Origin: JANXXV01 sp038230275
GTDB lineage: Bacteria > Acidobacteriota > Terriglobia > Bryobacterales > Bryobacteraceae
Assembly (NCBI GenBank): GCA_038230275.1
Contig: JBBRNO010000229.1
Span: 1 to 6,827 of the forward strand
Length of the DNA: 6,827 nucleotides
Reading direction: 5' to 3'
Each line of letters starts with the position of its first letter. Within the stretch, counting starts at the first letter, position 1. The notes below the pieces were generated by a model. The model was not told the origin of the DNA. It ran no database searches and worked only from the letters and a program-made list of their open reading frames with translations. Positions 5,429-6,827 of this stretch are shown here, one piece after another. Position numbers and translations under genes: made by a program.

Positions 5429-6827
5429 CTACTGATCCGTTTTCGGACTGTGATCGGCGACGAACTTTTCCCAGCGGGCGGATTCCGCCGGATTGGACTT
5501 CACACCACCGCCACCTCTGAACACCATGGACGCATTGCTGGCGGCCAGCACATGGCCGGCTTCGGCGGCCTTCACCCACCACTTGGCGGCTTCGGCGTAA
5601 TCCTGCTCCACCCCTTTTCCATTGGCGTAAAACATTCCGAGGGCGGCCTCGGCGGGCAGATAACCCTGTTCGGCAGCTTCCAGCGTGTTCTTGAATGCCA
5701 CGGCAGGCTGCTTGGGCACAGGCTGTCCGGTTGCCAGGTTGTAGCCCAGCAGCGAGGCTCCACCCAGGCAATAGAGATCCACCGGTTCCTTCATGCCGCG
5801 ATTCCCCGGAAGGTTCGCTGCCGCATGGTTGGTTCCCCAGCCGCATACTTCATAATCCTTCAAGTAGCCGGCGGCCTTGGTTGAGATGTCATCCAACCAT
5901 TGCGCCCACCCGCCGTTCGGAATCTTTCGTTCCGGCCGGCCGAGGTCGCCGCGGAATTCCCTGTCTCGGATCGGAGCGAGCGTGTTGTTCGCCATAGTGC
6001 GCAGCTCTTCATTGCTGTCCTCCAAGAGTCCAGCCAACGCCCGAAACAGCGGCGGATCCTGACGAACGCCTCGAATTTGCAGCCTGGCGGCCTGCACAAT
6101 CGCATCGGTCGCACTGACACGATCGTTCGCATCGGCGGCGGTATTGGTGGCCAGGTGGATTAGCGCCTGCTGTGCCGCCTCTGAGCGCCAATTGGCATTG
6201 AGCGCCAGCGCGCGAATTGCCGAACGGCGCACTTTCGCGGAAGGGTCCGTAAGCTTCTTGCCCAGAGCCGTCATCGTGTCTTCGCTGAAAATGGCGTAGA
6301 CGCAAGTCTCGGCAGCGGCGGCGCGGATATTCGCGTCCGGGCTGTCGAGCAGCTTTTGCACGATGACGCCCGCGGGCACACCACCCACCAGCGCCAGCGC
6401 GGGGAAGTAGCCCTGTGCGTTGATTGCGTCGTGACCGGTGTGCTTCAGCAGTTTCGTCTCTTCGGAGGAGAGCGGCAGGTTCTTGTTTCGCAGCCGCGTG
6501 GCCCAGGCGATGGCATCGTCGTTACTCGGGGGATGGTACGTTCTGGCGCCCAGGTCTTCGAACTCCCGATAGATCACGTGGTAACCCTTGGCACTCACGC
6601 GCGCATAGGTATCGCGTACGGTTGTCAGGTGGTAAGAGAGATCCCGCAGGCCCAGCACCATATAGAATTCCGGCGCGCTCTTTTGCGGGTCGATCGCTTC
6701 GGTCAATTCCGAAGGCATCTTCCACCAGCCCCAACTATACGTAATGCCGGCGGTAACGATGGACGGATTCTTTGTTGCTAACTCGCCGGAGATTTTTCCG
6801 CCCTCGCCCTTGCCATACATGTAGACC
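5429..6827 (-). CDS. alpha/beta-hydrolase remnant domain fused to HEAT and Sel1-like repeats, 5' end missing
   Basis: The frame runs to the right edge (Val-Tyr codons precede the ATG at 6820), so the N-terminus lies outside the window; residues are numbered from that Met. Residues 1-112 look like the C-terminal half of an alpha/beta hydrolase: elbow-like YGKGEGG (2-8), a beta strand ending in LGLRD (Asp60), and ARTYHPPSND (His96), fitting the acid and histidine of a triad. In the elbow Gly5 sits where Ser is expected. Residues about 150-286 are HEAT-like helical repeats (e.g. LLDSPDANIRAAAAET, LTDPSAKVRRSAIRAL, LLEDSNEELRTMANNT). Residues about 290-370 are an unassigned linker with Cys326 and Cys351. 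Residues 372-455 are Sel1-like repeats (ALGMFYANGKGVEQDYAEAAKWW, split by family consensus). The repeats suggest protein-protein contacts. Export cannot be judged without the N-terminus. The hydrolase assignment rests on motifs only. Confidence 0.8.
   Translation of the reverse strand, partial: VYMYGKGEGGKISGELATKNPSIVTAGITYSWGWWKMPSELTEAIDPQKSAPEFYMVLGLRDLSYHLTTVRDTYARVSAKGYHVIYREFEDLGARTYHPPSNDDAIAWATRLRNKNLPLSSEETKLLKHTGHDAINAQGYFPALALVGGVPAGVIVQKLLDSPDANIRAAAAETCVYAIFSEDTMTALGKKLTDPSAKVRRSAIRALALNANWRSEAAQQALIHLATNTAADANDRVSATDAIVQAARLQIRGVRQDPPLFRALAGLLEDSNEELRTMANNTLAPIRDREFRGDLGRPERKIPNGGWAQWLDDISTKAAGYLKDYEVCGWGTNHAAANLPGNRGMKEPVDLYCLGGASLLGYNLATGQPVPKQPAVAFKNTLEAAEQGYLPAEAALGMFYANGKGVEQDYAEAAKWWVKAAEAGHVLAASNASMVFRGGGGVKSNPAESARWEKFVADHSPKTDQ

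Noticed and set aside
5555..5605. Repeated GGCGGCTTCGGCG-like words
   Set aside because: They encode Ala-Glu-Ala and related stretches of the Sel1-like repeats; protein-level repetition explains them.
5225..5884. 219-codon plus-strand frame running past the end of the DUF1552 gene
   Set aside because: It begins inside DUF1552 in another frame and continues antisense to the Sel1 region; Gly-rich with no motif.

Overview
The window looks like a piece of an Acidobacteria chromosome, probably of the Solibacter/Bryobacter type. The evidence is moderately high GC, a secreted cytochrome built from PSD modules (DUF1587/1595/1592/1588/1585) directly followed by a DUF1552 protein, and small signal-peptide proteins of unknown function. 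Planctomycetes, Verrucomicrobia or Gemmatimonadetes also carry such genes, so the phylum is an inference. No rRNA, tRNA, CRISPR array, transposase gene or phage gene is visible.

Layout. (1) 1-1578, plus strand: 3' part of an ABC-F ATPase, a ribosome-associated protein that has no visible functional link to the rest. (2) 1579-1710: non-coding stretch filled by a roughly 135-bp palindromic insert with related 27-28 bp ends, an internal hairpin and flanking GCTAG copies, resembling a MITE or an IS remnant lodged between two convergent genes. (3) 1711-2115, minus strand: small exported protein of unknown function. (4) 2116-2175: 60-bp divergent promoter region with a 6-bp inverted repeat at its centre. 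(5) 2176-4092 and 4093-5424, plus strand: a two-gene operon, joined TGA-ATG, of a secreted PSD cytochrome with two CxxCH heme sites and a Tat-exported DUF1552 protein with its HxxSHH motif. (6) 5429-6827, minus strand: a protein entering from the right edge that joins the end of an alpha/beta-hydrolase fold to HEAT-like repeats and Sel1-like repeats.

How the genes may work together. The cytochrome and the DUF1552 protein are made from one message and both are exported, so they probably act together outside the cytoplasm; the substrate is unknown. The flanking ABC-F and hydrolase/repeat genes are convergent with their neighbours and so are separate transcription units.

The points most worth a second look are: the insert at 1570-1714, which seems to have supplied a new stop codon to the ABC-F gene while leaving its length unchanged; a likely one-base loss at the start of the cytochrome gene; and the hydrolase/HEAT/Sel1 fusion, in which glycine sits where the catalytic serine is expected.
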